Positions 1 to 11,865 of a stretch of DNA of 64,000 bases are shown in pieces. The notes under the pieces were generated by a model. It worked only from the letters and a program-made list of their open reading frames with translations. It was not told where the DNA came from and searched no databases. Origin of the DNA: Malus domestica (taxonomy: Eukaryota > Streptophyta > Magnoliopsida > Rosales > Rosaceae). Position 1 is the first letter of the stretch. Every line of letters starts with the position of its first letter. A program made the translations under genes and the position numbers. The stretch spans positions 29,250,501-29,314,500 of the forward strand of contig NC_091665.1 in NCBI RefSeq assembly GCF_042453785.1, read 5' to 3'.

Positions 1-581
1 ATTTTTCATTAGTTTTCCTAAAAATCCAATAGCTCAAGTTTAAATCCAAGGTCAAAATAATATTATCAATCAGTTGAAATCAGATTCAATATCAAAACTC
101 CTCCAAATCTCTATAAATACCCATCCATTTGTTGACTACTAATCCATAAATTTTCTCAACAATTTTCTTTCGAAATTTGATATTTTTTTACATTAAAATA
201 CTCGTAAAAATAAAACAAGATAGATTATACAAAAAATGATTCTCAAATTATTAGCCAAAAAAAAAATCAACGAAATACAAAACTTAACAAATTATAAAGT
301 TGGGGTGGGAATTATAAGTCCCTTACTGTTGGAGAGAAAAACTGACTAATCTCATATGTATAGATGCATAGTTGAAATGCAGGGCTAAATTTTGAGATTT
401 TAGACACTTGAGTTGAAGATAACCTAAGAAGATTCTTAAATCTCTTTCCAGGTTACTTGAAGATGCAGGTTTAAACGATATAAGTAGGACTCAATTACCT
501 TGCTCAGAACCCAATCTAAAAAGTGGTTTATCACTAAAGTCATCTAATAAATCAATAAGGAATTTGTGGAACAATTGACGG
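1..581. other. AT-rich spacer, no gene seen
   Basis: No ORF of useful length and no recognisable repeat end. It lies beyond the 3' end of the minus-strand P450 relic. Confidence 0.5.
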
Positions 582-665
582 ATGGTAATTGTATCTTCTC
601 ATGAACAAGTCATTGATGGGTATGAGTTCCACAATGACTTGTTCATGAGAAGATACAATTACCAT
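582..665. repeat. Perfect 34 bp inverted repeat (hairpin)
   Basis: Arms 582-615 and 632-665 are exact reverse complements, with a 16 bp loop (616-631). The right arm lies in what corresponds to the 3' untranslated region of the minus-strand P450 relic: bases 650-710 resemble the reverse complement of the 3' flanks of genes A and B. RNA from either strand would fold into a 34 bp duplex. Function unknown. Confidence 0.9.
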
Positions 666-922
666 TCACAAACAAACATAACATTAAGAGTCCACAATTA
701 CATAGCATACGAGTTTCACAGAATCTGAATGGTACAAAGAGATCCTATTTAACAAGGATTATTTTACACAGATACAATCTAGATCCTATCTTAATTAATC
801 CTGTTAACCTAAAATACACCATTGACTAATATTAAATACAATTACAGCAATTAAAGAAATCATATGTCTTAATACAATCATAGGCAAATCGTATCACAAC
901 ATACAATCACACAATTCGTTTC

Positions 923-1545
923 CTATCCTTCATAGAACTGAGAGGGCAGGCGTGGGATTAGCATAACTTCAAGTGAATAAGTCGCCTTTCGCCTAGCAAT
1001 GCCTAGTCCTTCAGTCATGTCCATAGGCATGTCCGGTGCCAATTCAAACCCTTAAATCAATGTACCAAATGTCAAGTGGATAACTTGCATTGCGAATGTG
1101 AGACCTGGACAAGATCTTCTTCCAGACCCAAATGTAATGAACTCAAAATGCTGACCAGAGGCATCAATGCTCGCTTGGGTTGTAAGAAACCTATATGTGG
1201 AAAATACTTTAGGGTCTAACCACACAGTTGGTCCCTGTACAATTTCCACAAGTTCACAAATAAGCGTGTGCCCTTGGGAATGTGAAAGTCAGAAACTTGG
1301 CAGTCTTCCATTGCCTCATGCTGAACTGAGAGTGGGGCTGATCGATATAGGCGCAGAGTTTCCTTAACAATAGCTTGGAGGTAAATTAGGCTTTTGATAT
1401 CAGTGTCTTTAACCCATCTCTCCCTGCAAACTTGTAAGTCTAGCTCTTCTTTGGCGAGCTTTAAAACATCCCTGTTGTTTAGTAACAAACACAGGATCCA
1501 TGTCAATGTGGTTGATGTGGCTTCCGTTCCAGCTAAGATTAGATT
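923..1545 (-). pseudogene. CYP82-type P450 relic, exon 2 only
   Basis: On the minus strand this matches exon 2 of the intact P450s nearby. It starts after a CAG acceptor with NLILAGTEAT (I-helix), then KETLRLY (ExxR), the [10 protein letters not shown] heme loop and a C-terminus ending at a TAG at 923-925. Frameshifts occur near the HRDP segment, and a stop lies in the helix after the heme Cys (GTLI then stop), so no full reading frame remains. No exon 1 is visible upstream on this strand (1.7-3.1 kb). Orientation is opposite to the other copies, so it arose by an inverted duplication or was later inverted. Confidence 0.88.
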
Positions 1546-1581
1546 CTGCGACATGAAAATTTGACAGTGTGAAAAATAGTG

Positions 1582-1721
1582 TTTTTTTTTTTTTTTTTTT
1601 TTTTTGTCAAACAATAGATTTGTTAGATTATATGTTAGTTTAGGGGGCCGATGGGGTTCAAACTCATGTCGTGGTGTAAAAGCAACACCATTCTCCACCA
1701 ATGTGGTAAAGGGCCACTTGC
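1582..1721 (-). mobile_element. tRNA-derived SINE
   Basis: In minus orientation this has a tRNA-like head (ACATTGGTGGAGAA region), a B-box-like segment (GTTTGAACCCC) and a 3' A-tail, seen as about 23 T's at 1582-1604. Near-identical flanks (TGAAAAATAGTG at left, TGAAAAATATAGTG at right) look like a target-site duplication. It is inserted in the intron remnant of the P450 relic, just upstream of exon 2. It resembles the SINE at 18374. Confidence 0.75.
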
Positions 1722-3144
1722 ATGAAAAATATAGTGTTCAATTTACTATCTATGGATCCTAATTATAGGACTTTAATGAGTCATTCTTTTGTATAATCAC
1801 AAATTAATGTGTGTATATAAATGTTTCTTTTAAGAATTTAATGAGTTGTCGATTGTCAGGTCCGGAATGGGTGGATAAGCATGGCTTATCACCAGTTGTC
1901 CTATGGGTAACCATAAATCCAACCTAACTAGAATTTACGCAATCACATGTGCTAATAATGCCCTACATCACGATGTCTCAAATGATTATGACAAAGCAAA
2001 GTTTCAAGTACAATTCCAAATGTAAGGTCAGCCACATAGTAGCTTTCTACGAAGCGAATGATTGTAGTGTACAATCCATTGAAAATACGCTATATCTTCC
2101 TTAAAATATAGTTCTGGCCAAATTCGTAGGAAGTTATGCAAAGAAACTCAAACTCCAGGATAATTATTATCTCGAATGTCTTTAAAGCTCAACATCGTTC
2201 TTCCAAAACGTGGAGAATAAAGAGCCTCTTGAATGGTCAATTCAATAGCACCGACCAACATTATGATGGCAGTACTGTATTCCTAAATTAGGTTCGATGG
2301 GTTTGAAAGGGTTGTCAGAGGTGATATTTTAGGCATGAAGTTAGTAGAATACATATGGTCACACAACATAGTGTGTGTGGTTGCATTATCTGCTAGACAA
2401 CTAACTTCCTCACTAGTCATACCTAGAAATAAATTAATTGAATTAGTCACAAGTATAAAGAAATTTAAAATTTTATTCATTCAATTAATTATTCGAGAAA
2501 TAATATCAATAAATTCAATATCCAAAAATTAAAACAAACACCAAACAACTAGTCTAAATAAATGAAATTGTTCAAAACTTAAACCAATAAAATAATGGGA
2601 GTTTTACCAAAACACTCCCCGTACTGTTCACTTTTAACTGAAAACCACATTTATACATTTCTCTAGTACTATTCACTATACCTTTAAAAATGACTTTTCA
2701 TTAAAATGAAAGATTTTTTGAACTTTTCGTTAATTTTTTTTAAATAATAGGAAATTTGGCCACATGGGGAAATCGGCCAACAGGGTGAATACAGTCAACA
2801 TGTGGCCTATGTATAAGAATCTATTCTTCTATTGGAGCAGATGCTTCCTAAAAGTCAAAAATCTCTATCTGTGTATCTTCGGCTTTCTTTATTTGAGCAA
2901 AGTTTGTTTAAACTTTTGACGACATGAATGGTACTCAGTAAGTGTTCCAACCAATATATATTCAAGAGAATATACTATTTCCCACATTTCTAGTACAAAG
3001 ATTGCGGATTGGACCCTCTTTAGAATAAACCAAACTCTGTCAATAAAACAGAAACTCTGTCCATAAAACAGAGTTGTTTAACTACAACTTAATTTGAAAG
3101 AAAGAAGAAATTCCAAAATAACGAACAAGTAGAAAATGGAGACC
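1722..3144. other. Intergenic, possible old MITE
   Basis: No coding region found. At about 2597-2760 the sequence resembles, in reverse, the 152 bp MITE at 15943 and 36239 (TACTGTTCACTTTTAAC, TACTATTCACTATACC), but it is diverged and its ends are unclear. The rest is AT-rich and unassigned. Confidence 0.4.
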
Positions 3145-4280
3145 TAAACAAAAGGCTCAAAGTTAATCCAAGTAAAAACCAATACAAACTTCAAAACCAT
3201 TTGAATGTCAATCTAAATATCTTATCATCTGCATACAGGAAGGAATTAGAAAGCCTATTAAACAGAACAAGAGGCGGAAATGAGATACTAATATGAATAT
3301 ACTTGCAAAGTTATCTGTGAATTTGCTGCAACAGATAACAACTCCAATTTCCTTGTACAAGCCGGCTCCAATTCGCTACAAACCAAACAAGAAAATCAAA
3401 ATCATAAAGAAAATGCAATCACTTGTACGCTAAACCACACAGCATACACAAACTTCAGAAATTCAAACAACAAAAAGAAACAAAATCATTAGAGTTGTGA
3501 TTGATCGTAGCTCTCCATTATGCTGTTTACCATTATAGTTTTTTATGTTGCAGAATGATCGTAGCTGGCTCCGATACCACAGCAACCAGCTTGAAGTGGA
3601 TCATCTCTTTACTATTAAATAAGAAGCATGCTTTGAAGCATGCACAAGAAGAGATAAACCTAAAAGTTGGCAGAGAGAGATGGGTTGAAGACACTGATAT
3701 CGAAAACCTGACTTATCTCCAAGCCATTGTCAAGGAAACCCTACGTCTATATCCTCCAGGTCCATTCTCAGTCCCACATGAAGCAATGGAAGATTGCCAA
3801 GTTTGTGGCCTTCACATTCCAAAGGGCACACGTTTATTTGTCAATTTGTGGAAATTGCACAGAGACCCAACTGTGTGGTCAGAGCCCGAAGTGTTTTCTC
3901 CAGATAGGTTTGATGCCTCTGGTCAGCATTTTGAGTTCATTCCATTTGGGTCTGGAAGAAGATCTTGTCCAGGTCTCACATTTGCAATGCAAGTTATCCA
4001 CTTGAATCTTGGTAGATTGATTCAAGGATTTGAATTGGCTACTCCATTGGACATGTCTGTGGACATGACTGAAGGACTAGGCGTTACTTTGCCAAAGGCA
4101 ACTTCACTTGAAGTTGTGCTAACTCCACGCTTGCCCATTGAATTCTATGAAAGATAGGCATTGGGTTGTGATTATATGCCATGTAATTGTTGACTCTTAA
4201 TGTCGTATTAGTTTGCGAACGATATTTGTATCTTTTCATGTGAAAACCATCAATGAATGTGGGTCCCAAGGTAAGATATA
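3145..4280 (+). pseudogene. CYP82 partial copy: intron plus exon 2
   Basis: Similarity to gene A begins inside its intron (3145 matches about 5720) and runs through exon 2 to the stop at 4155-4157. No exon 1 precedes it. Right after the CAG acceptor (exon 2 from 3554) two bases are missing relative to gene A (AATGATC against AATCTGATC), which shifts the frame. A further in-frame 21 bp deletion removes LTTQASI after PDRF. The ExxR motif and the [10 protein letters not shown] heme loop are intact. A reading frame of 218 codons remains open from 3501, but without exon 1 it cannot make a working P450. The KW residues after the I-helix and PPGP match gene A rather than gene B, so it probably derives from A. 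Confidence 0.88.
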
Positions 4281-4701
4281 CGCAACCGTTTCATAAAACT
4301 CTTTTGTTGACTCTTAATGTCGTATTAGTAATTGATGCTATAGAAACACTTTAATAGCATTTAAGAAGAATAAAAAAGGATATTAATTGGATGCTATAGA
4401 AACTACTTTTTCTAGCAGTTGTGGAAAAAGCAGTCATCTACTGAATTTTCAAACCACATGGATTGAAAAACGCCAATATAGTCAAAATCAAATATCTTGT
4501 TGAAGATGGGTAAGAGAAACTTAAGCCAATACAAAAACATTTGAATGCTTAGTGGGGCCAACAACAGAGTTATCACATTTAAACTTGTGTGATGATACAA
4601 CGATTTCACCATCAACAAACCATGAACAAATTGAAAGTTCAACTTTTATGCACAACATATTTTGAGCACCTTCTTGTCACCATAGCCAGCAGCGGCACAT
4701 C
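4281..4701 (+). promoter_or_regulatory. 5' region of P450 gene A, shared with gene B
   Basis: About 4430-4701 aligns with 13300-13568 upstream of gene B, with scattered changes and small indels. The two genes therefore carry the same ancestral promoter and 5' leader (for example the CAGCAGCGGCAC leader before each ATG). I see no unambiguous TATA box and do not assign elements. Confidence 0.55.
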
Positions 4702-6921
4702 ATGGATTTTCCTTCTCATCTTCTGGCAATTGCAGGGATTTTACTCTTTGTTCTGTATCTATGGAGGGTTAAAATCCAAAGTCACAAAACCAAGGGCGTC
4801 TTGACCCCACAACCATCAGGTGCCCTGCCAATCATAGGACACCTCCACAAACTTGGAGGCAAAAACCCACTTTGCAGAACCCTAGCATCCATGGCTGACA
4901 AGTACGGTCCAATCTTCACCATACGGCTTGGCAAGCACCCTGCACTTGTGATCAGCAACCATGATGCAGTCAAGGAATGCTTCACTAAAAACGACATCGT
5001 TTTCGCAGCGAGACCAAAGTCGGCACATGGCAGGTACCTTGGTTACAATTATGCAGGTTTCGGGTTCTCACCATACGGCACGTACTGGCGTAACATGAGA
5101 AAAATGGTCATCGCTGAGTTGCTATCTAGCCGCAGGCTTCAGACATTAAAACATGTCCAAATCTCCGAGGTTGATTCTTTTATCAAGGGGTTGTACGAAA
5201 TTTGCAAAACAAAGGGGGAAAATGGTCAAAGCAAGGTGGTGATTAGCGAGTGGATTGAGCACCTGACTTTGAGTGTAATTACTCAAATGATTGCTGGGAA
5301 GAGGTATTTTGATTGGGGTAAAGTGGGAAATGACTCAGATAATGAGGGAGAGAATAAGAGGATTCGGGAAATCGTGAAGGAGTTTATGCTTGTGTCTGGG
5401 ATGCCAGTCATTTCTGATATGATTGGGTATCCGGATTGGATTGATTTTCTGGGGCAAGTGAAGAATATGAAGCGTATAGGGAAGGAGTTGGATGCTCTAA
5501 CGGCAAGTTGGATTGAAGAACATAATAATGCAAGGAAGGAGATCGACTCAAGGGACAAGCTCGACTTCATTGATGTCATGCTTTCTGTGATTGAGGACAA
5601 TACTGTGCTTGGTCATACTCGTGAAACCATCATCAAGGCAACATCGCAGGTATCTTCTTCTAACTGAGACTTTATCTCCAGATCCACATCTCTTTAGGAT
5701 TATGTTGGTAAATTTGCTAAACAGAGGCTCAAAGTTTATCCAAGTCAAAATCAATACAAACTTCAAAACCAATTGAATGTCAATCTAAATATCTTATCAT
5801 CTGCATATAGGAAGAAATTAAGCTTATTTAACAGAACAAGAGGCGGAAATGAGAATACTCATATAAGTATACTTCACTTGCAAAGTTAATTAACTGCGAA
5901 TTTGCTGCAACCATATAACAACTCCAATTCACTTGTACTCTAATCACACCAGATAGATTATGCAATACAAACAACAAATCATCAAAAATTACTAAAAATT
6001 AAACCTCCCACACCAAATCCGAGTGCTGTATAAGCAACTCTTACTCGTCTTGCTCCTGCTAACAAAAGAAGCAAAATCATTAGAATTGACACATGTACAC
6101 AAATAATTCACTAAAATCAAAAAGTAAAAAACTTATGCACACTTGTCAGATTGTAATTATATATGAGAAAGAATGACTCGTGACTTATAAAGAAACAAGC
6201 ATTTTCCTCGTTATGATCCCTAACTGGAAGTACATGTTTGAAAATTGGGGCACTCCATTTTGCTGTTCACCATTTATAATTTTTTATGTTGCAGAATCTG
6301 ATCATAGCTGGCTCAGATACCACAGCAATCAGCTTGAAGTGGATCATCTCTTTATTATTAAACAACAGGCATGTTTTGAAGCATGCACAAGAAGAGATAA
6401 ACCTAAAAGTTGGCACAGAGAGATGGGTTGAAGACACTGATATCGAAAACCTAACTTTCCTCCAAGCCATTGTCAAGGAAACCCTACGTCTATATCCTCC
6501 AGGTCCACTCTCAGTCCCACATGAAGCAATGGAAGACTGCCAAGTTTGTGGCTTTCACATTCCAAAGGGCACACGTTTATTTGTCAATTTGTGGAAATTG
6601 CACAGAGACCCAACTATGTGGTCAGACCCTGAAATGTTTTACCCAGATAGGTTTCTTACAACCCAAGCAAGCATTGATGCCTCTGGTAACCATTTTGAGT
6701 TCATTCCATTTGGGTCTGGAAGAAGATCTTGTCCAGGTCTCACATTCGCAATGCAAGTTATCCACTTGACTCTTGGTAGATTGATTCAAGGATTTGAATT
6801 GGCTACTCCATTGGACATGCCTGTAGACATGACTGAAGGACTAGGCGTTACTTTGCCAAAGGCAACTTCACTTGAAGTTGTGCTAACTCCACGCTTGCCC
6901 ATTGAATTGTATGAAAGATAG
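4702..6921 (+). CDS. Cytochrome P450, CYP82 family (gene A)
   Basis: A haem monooxygenase of 524 aa anchored in the ER membrane. Exon 1 is 4702-5649, the intron 5650-6294 (GT-AG, phase 0) and exon 2 6295-6921, the usual CYP82 layout. Visible parts: an N-terminal membrane helix (about residues 4-22), a proline-rich hinge (PQPSGALPIIG), I-helix AGSDTT at 321-326, ExxR at 378-381, PDRF at 433-436, and [10 protein letters not shown] with the haem Cys at about 462. The start was chosen because MDFPSHLLAI leads directly into the anchor and the same ATG is kept in gene B. CYP82 enzymes oxidise specialised metabolites (terpenoids, alkaloids, coumarins, flavones in different plants); the substrate here cannot be read from sequence. 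Nothing is broken. Sister of gene B, with differences concentrated in likely substrate-recognition regions. Confidence 0.94.
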
Positions 6922-7454
6922 GCATTGGGTTGTGATTATATGCTATGTAATTGTAGACTCTTAATGTTGTGCCTGTTTGTAAATGGTATTTGTATCTTAT
7001 CATGTGAAAACCATTAATAAAAAAAAGCCCCGTGTAGGGTACACCTCTATAAAACTCTTTTGTTAAAAGTAGTAATTTGGTAGTATATGAGATGACTAAA
7101 AAAGTTTAGTGTTTTGATCCTAATTTTTTACTTATTTTTTATATGGCTATAATGTGATACATCACTAGTATAATTTATGAATATCACATTTTTTTTTTAT
7201 TGTGAAAAAGGGATTTTCATTCAGAACAATGGACAAATACATATCGGAATAACAATGAAACACACTTTAAAGGTTTTGGCACACATACGAATTTCTCTTC
7301 CCATACTTTCGAAGAATTTGTAACAAAAAGGTTTTGGCACACAAATAAATGTTTGAAACGTCTTAACATTGTAACCCAACTCATTAGAGCCGATAACAAA
7401 TTATTACCAAGATCTTATGTACATTGAAATTTTGTGCCACAATAGGACCCACCA
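6922..7454. other. 3' flank of gene A
   Basis: 3' untranslated region and spacer, closely matching 15714-16560 downstream of gene B apart from a MITE insertion there. The match stops at 7455, where an LTR begins (after AATAGGACCCACCA). Confidence 0.7.
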
Positions 7455-10197
7455 TGTGAAATCCTGTTTCCGGATTTCACTGTTTAAAATTACGTATTCC
7501 ATATTTTGTATTCTTAATTGCGACGTTTTTATATTTACGACGTATTTGACCCCTACGTATTTTTCCACTTATCTTTATATATTTGGATAGTACTCATCGA
7601 TATGACGCGTGGGCGCAAACAAAATGTGATTTAGAATTATAACAAAGATTTTATGAGGTTTTTAATGTCGAAGATATTTTGGTAAATTGATAATTAATTG
7701 GACATGTGATATTTTTGTTTAATCATTGGGTGAGTGCCACGTGGGCACCTAAAAATTCTAGAACTCTCTCTCTCCATTTTCTCTATCATTCTCTCTTCTA
7801 TCTTTAGAGTTCTCTCACTCTCTCTCGGCTCTCCCTTTCTTCCTGTGAAACAAACCACCATCATCACCAAAATTTTGGCTTGTTGAACACCAAAACCACC
7901 ATTATCTGCATGTCCTCACCACCATAAACTTCGTTGTGATTTTTTTTTCCTTGAAAATGAACCTGAAACATGAGTTCGAAGAACAAGGTTTTCGGCCAAG
8001 ACTTCTAGGCGTGATTCAAATAATTTTCAGCCATCTTTTGGACTCAAAACAGGTATAAATCGACTCCTCATGATATGTAGATGAATTTTCATGTTTAGAT
8101 CGTGTGATTTGGTTGAAAATGAGAAAGTTATAACGATTTAAAGTTTGCCCAGTTTCCAGCGAACCCGTAACCTTCCAGACCATTTTCCGGCCAAACTATT
8201 CCTCTCGTTCCAAGCTATGATTTTTGTTTTTGAATCACTCAATTTTGTTTAGTATTGACAAAGTTATGGACGATTAAAGTTTGCCTAGAAATTCCGGCGA
8301 GTTACCAGTTTTCCCACGGACAGCCATATTTCAGGCCATTTTCTGGCCACCTCTGACCACCATTTAGGCTTCAAGCGAGTATAATCTTGTTCTAAACTTC
8401 TCTAGCTTCGTTTTGGTATATTATGGATCGAATTTGGGGGAGACACAAGTGAGATATGGAGTTCTAAAGATTGCCCAGAAAATCTGCAAAATCTGCAGAA
8501 TCCGGCAAAATTTCGTTAAGGTCCACCACTCAAACATTATAGCAATCAATGATCCAACCGTTGGATTGTTACCAAACTTTGATACATTATAGTACGTAAT
8601 ATTTAAGGACCTTAGGAACTTACGAATTAAAAATATAGTGGTTGGATCTTACGGAGCAAGTAACGTAGAATCATGGACCCTACCTTTGAACGACAGTTTG
8701 ATTCTCATTAAATGTTGTTGTGGGGGACATATGGGAGTTCTTGAGTATGTGAATTATCGAAGGAAATCTAAATGTGGACTTGTACTTTGTTTTAGGCTAC
8801 GATAGTGCAAGCCGTCTCAATTTTTGTGCTAGGGTGCGTTAGCGCAGACTCCAAGTGAGTGACTTTAATATATGTGATATTGGTGATTACCCTATTTTCG
8901 TAATTGTTATCCTGTGTGGATATGACTTGGTTTTATAAATATGTTTTCTATTGAATTGTTATTTTTAATACTTAGCCATCTATTTATGTTTATGAAATGA
9001 GATTTAACGTGTATATTTGAGATATGGTTTGATTTGTATGATTGGCATGTTGTGATAAAATGTGAGGGCTAGTAGTGGACCGTTAACCCATTGTGATGGG
9101 GATTTTTTGCTTCGATATTGTTTCATTTCCCACTTCATTGATTTGTTCCAAATTTAGTATTTGTGTACCTTGTGCTTTGTTCCATTTCTTGTTTTGTTGA
9201 GCTTTTGTAAATTGAGTAACTTGTGCCTTGTCTCGTTTCTTTAAGTCATTGTACATTATGGTTGTTGGCCTTCCACTCGGTTCCATGAATGATCCGGAAC
9301 TGGGTTTCCAGTGGGGTTTAGTTAAGTGGTCCAGTTCCCTACTCTATCTGGATCCAGTTGAGTGGTTCGAAATCCCTCGTGATCCATGATTTCGTTGAAT
9401 GGTCTGGAATCATAACCAGCTTGGATTTCATTAAGTGGTTAGATATGCATTGTACTCTGCGATTCCGTTGAGTGGTCCGGAATCGTATTAACTTGGATTC
9501 CGTTGAGATGTTCAAAATCCCTTCTACTCCGCGATTCCGTTGAATGGTCCGGAATAGTATCTTGGTTGGATTTTGTTGAGTGGTCCGGAATCCCGTTTGG
9601 TATTATGGTTCTGTTGAGAGGTCCGGAACTCGGTTAATTGCTTTGTTGATTCTTCGGATTGAGTTTGGATTGAGATAGCTTCAGAGATGTAGGCTTCAGC
9701 CGAACTGTGTTGCTATATCCCTACTTTTCATTGTGTTGTATGAGTTTATGGTTGTGAGCTTTTGTGACTTGTTTCAGACAAGCCGTTGGATGTCTGGGTG
9801 ATTCTTTCAGGATATTCAATGACTTGATTATGATATTATAAAATATGATTTTAGATTTGACATTTATAAACCGAATCGATGGTTGGTTTTTAATATCACA
9901 CACGTCGAATTATTGTCCCTCACACGAGCTTCGTAGCTTATCCGGGTTGTTGTTTGCCCGGTGCACCATTCCGATGGTGTACGGGCGATTGTGCATGTAT
10001 TATTAGATATAAGGAGCTTTGGGGTAGCAGACAAAGTTCAGAGAGCTTAGAGTGTTAGATTACCTTTATACTTTACCTTAAACTGATGTAATTATTGTTA
10101 TTTTCAGTTTAGTATTTCAATTTGTATTTCTTGGCATCCCCCTACAGTCTAACGTCACGTGTCGATCCTGGACGTATGTCGGGATTGAGGCATGACA
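7455..10197 (+). mobile_element. Long LTR of a Ty3/gypsy (chromovirus-like) element
   Basis: It begins TGTGAAATCC exactly where homology between the flanks of genes A and B breaks, and ends GGCATGACA. Nine bases later comes a primer-binding site complementary to initiator Met tRNA (TGGTATCAGAGC at 10206-10217), which fixes the LTR end and the + orientation. The length of 2,743 bp fits Tekay/Del-type chromoviruses. Around 9280-9640 it holds a degenerate minisatellite built on TCCGTTGAGTGGTCCGGAAT. No second LTR is seen, so the element is truncated. Confidence 0.85.
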
Positions 10198-10205
10198 ACT
10201 TTTGG

Positions 10206-10217
10206 TGGTATCAGAGC
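10206..10217 (+). other. Retrotransposon primer-binding site
   Basis: TGGTATCAGAGC, the standard plant PBS for initiator methionine tRNA, directly after the LTR end. Confidence 0.85.
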
Positions 10218-10364
10218 TTAGGTATTATATGTCTATACCTTTACCTTAGAGTGAGGAAACCTTGGGTAGGTTATGGGTAGTTAGACCTTTACGTAAGTAG
10301 TGTGGGTTCGTCCTGAGTCTTATTTATTCGCTTACGCTAAATTCTTTTATTCTTCAGACGTACA

Positions 10365-10880
10365 ATGACAACTCCACATGGTTTTACCCAATCGATTAGG
10401 GATAATGTTCCTAATGATGACGTAGCTCTTAGTACTAATCAGAAGGCTAGCCACGACTATGGTGGACCCAATGGTGTTTTTTGGACTATTGAGGATTTGG
10501 CTCAGCTTATGCAAGCTCACATTCGTGCGACTTCTACTAGTGGGAAGTCTTTGTATAGAGAGTTTCGCACTCACAAGCCTCATTCATTCCATGGTTCTAC
10601 TGATCCGTGGGTGGCTGAGTTAGTGGCAGCCGGGGGATCCATTACTTGGGAGTGTTTTCAGACGGCATTTTACGAGCAATACATTCCCAAGTCTTTTCGA
10701 GACGAACTTGAGGCGGAGTTCGCTACTATCGAGCAAGGCATGGATATAGTTGCTAAGTATGTGGCTGGTTTACCAAACTTTACCTATTTTCTCAATCTTT
10801 GCTTGAAGAAAAGAAGACAAAGAAGCTGATTAGAGGATTCAAGCCAAGTATTCGAAATCTATTACAATACCCTCACCTCT
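10365..10880 (+). pseudogene. Truncated gypsy gag
   Basis: An ORF of 154 codons (10365-10829) starts downstream of the PBS. It carries gag-like segments: FHGSTDPWVAEL, then ITWECFQTAFYEQYIPKSFRDELEAEF, a plant gypsy capsid pattern. The middle of the capsid domain (the usual W-rich stretch between these) is missing. The frame ends in LKKRRQRS, although another frame continues with KKLIRGFKPSIRN, showing a frameshift. After about 10880 sequence homologous to the P450 duplication unit resumes, so zinc knuckle, pol and the second LTR are all lost. Confidence 0.78.
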
Positions 10881-10935
10881 AGAGCATTTTCGTAAATTCA
10901 TATTTTTTTAAATTTATAAAATCGTAGAACTAGGA

Positions 10936-10937
<2 letters not shown>

Positions 10938-10981
<44 letters not shown>
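10938..10981. repeat. (CT)n microsatellite
   Basis: About 22 uninterrupted CT units. The corresponding place in the second duplication unit carries a (GT)n tract instead (17062-17108). Confidence 0.95.
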
Positions 10982-10983
<2 letters not shown>

Positions 10984-11317
10984 AAATGTACCAAAAAATT
11001 GGACTAAATTTCTCAAGAATGCACCAAAAAAATTAGATGAAGAGACTTGAAAGTGACTAAATGTTCAAGCATACCAGAGAATTTTCAAATAACTCCTTGG
11101 AAAGGTGTCATTTTAAAAGTCCCTTGTTTAGTGTCTTCTAATACAATTGTAATGTTGTAGTAATAAAGTTTGTGGTGTTTGAGTATTTCATTGGTAGTCT
11201 TCTTGTAGTGTAGTTTTAGTTACTAAGTCAAAGTTCCTCATCCAAACATAAGGTAAGTCCATACCTTTATTTGGTGACTTGGATTAGAGTCTGTCTTTGA
11301 CTTGGACTAGAGTCATT

Positions 11318-11865
11318 TTGCTGGTTCAGGAACCATATCAATCAGCTTAACATGGACACTCTCCTTACTATTAAACCATGAGCATGTTTTGAAGCGTGTC
11401 CAAGAAGAGATAGACCACAAAGTCGGCAAGGAGACATGGGTTAAAGATACTGATATCAAAAACTTGGTTTACGTCCAAGCCATAGTCAAACAAACACTTC
11501 ATTTTATCCCTCATCACCTTTCTCAATTCCGCACGAAGCAATTGAAGACCGCAATGTCTACGACTTTCTCATTCCAAAGGGCACAATTGCTTGTGAATTT
11601 GTGAAATTGCATAGAGACCCAAGTGTGTGGTTAGACCTTGATGTGTTTTGTCCATATAGGTTTCTTACAACCCAAGCCAGCATTGATGCTTCTGGTCAGC
11701 ATTTCGAGTTTATTGCATTTTGGTCTAAAAGACGGTCATGTCCAGGTTTTACATTTGCTTGCAAGTTATGCACTTGACAGTTGGAAGATTGCTTCAAGGG
11801 TTTGAATTGGCAACACCATTAGACTTTCTGGCGGATACTGCTTTGAATTCTATGAACATGGATAG
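11318..11865 (+). pseudogene. CYP82-type P450 relic C, exon 2 only
   Basis: Starts at a decayed I-helix (AGSGTISISLTW) and continues through ERLxxEI- and ExxR-like segments. KQTLHFIP replaces KETLRLYPP, so both E and R of ExxR are altered. Frameshifts follow at about 11600 and at the haem loop (KRRSCPG, then a shift). The end resembles the gene A/B terminus (GAATTCTATGAA...) after a deletion. It pairs with relic D at 18.3-20.4 kb: bases 10985-11330 align with about 17140-17480. Confidence 0.88.

Noticed and set aside
3501-4157. Calling the 218-codon frame a working P450
   Set aside because: It lacks exon 1, has a 2 bp deletion at the exon-2 border and a 21 bp deletion before the haem loop.
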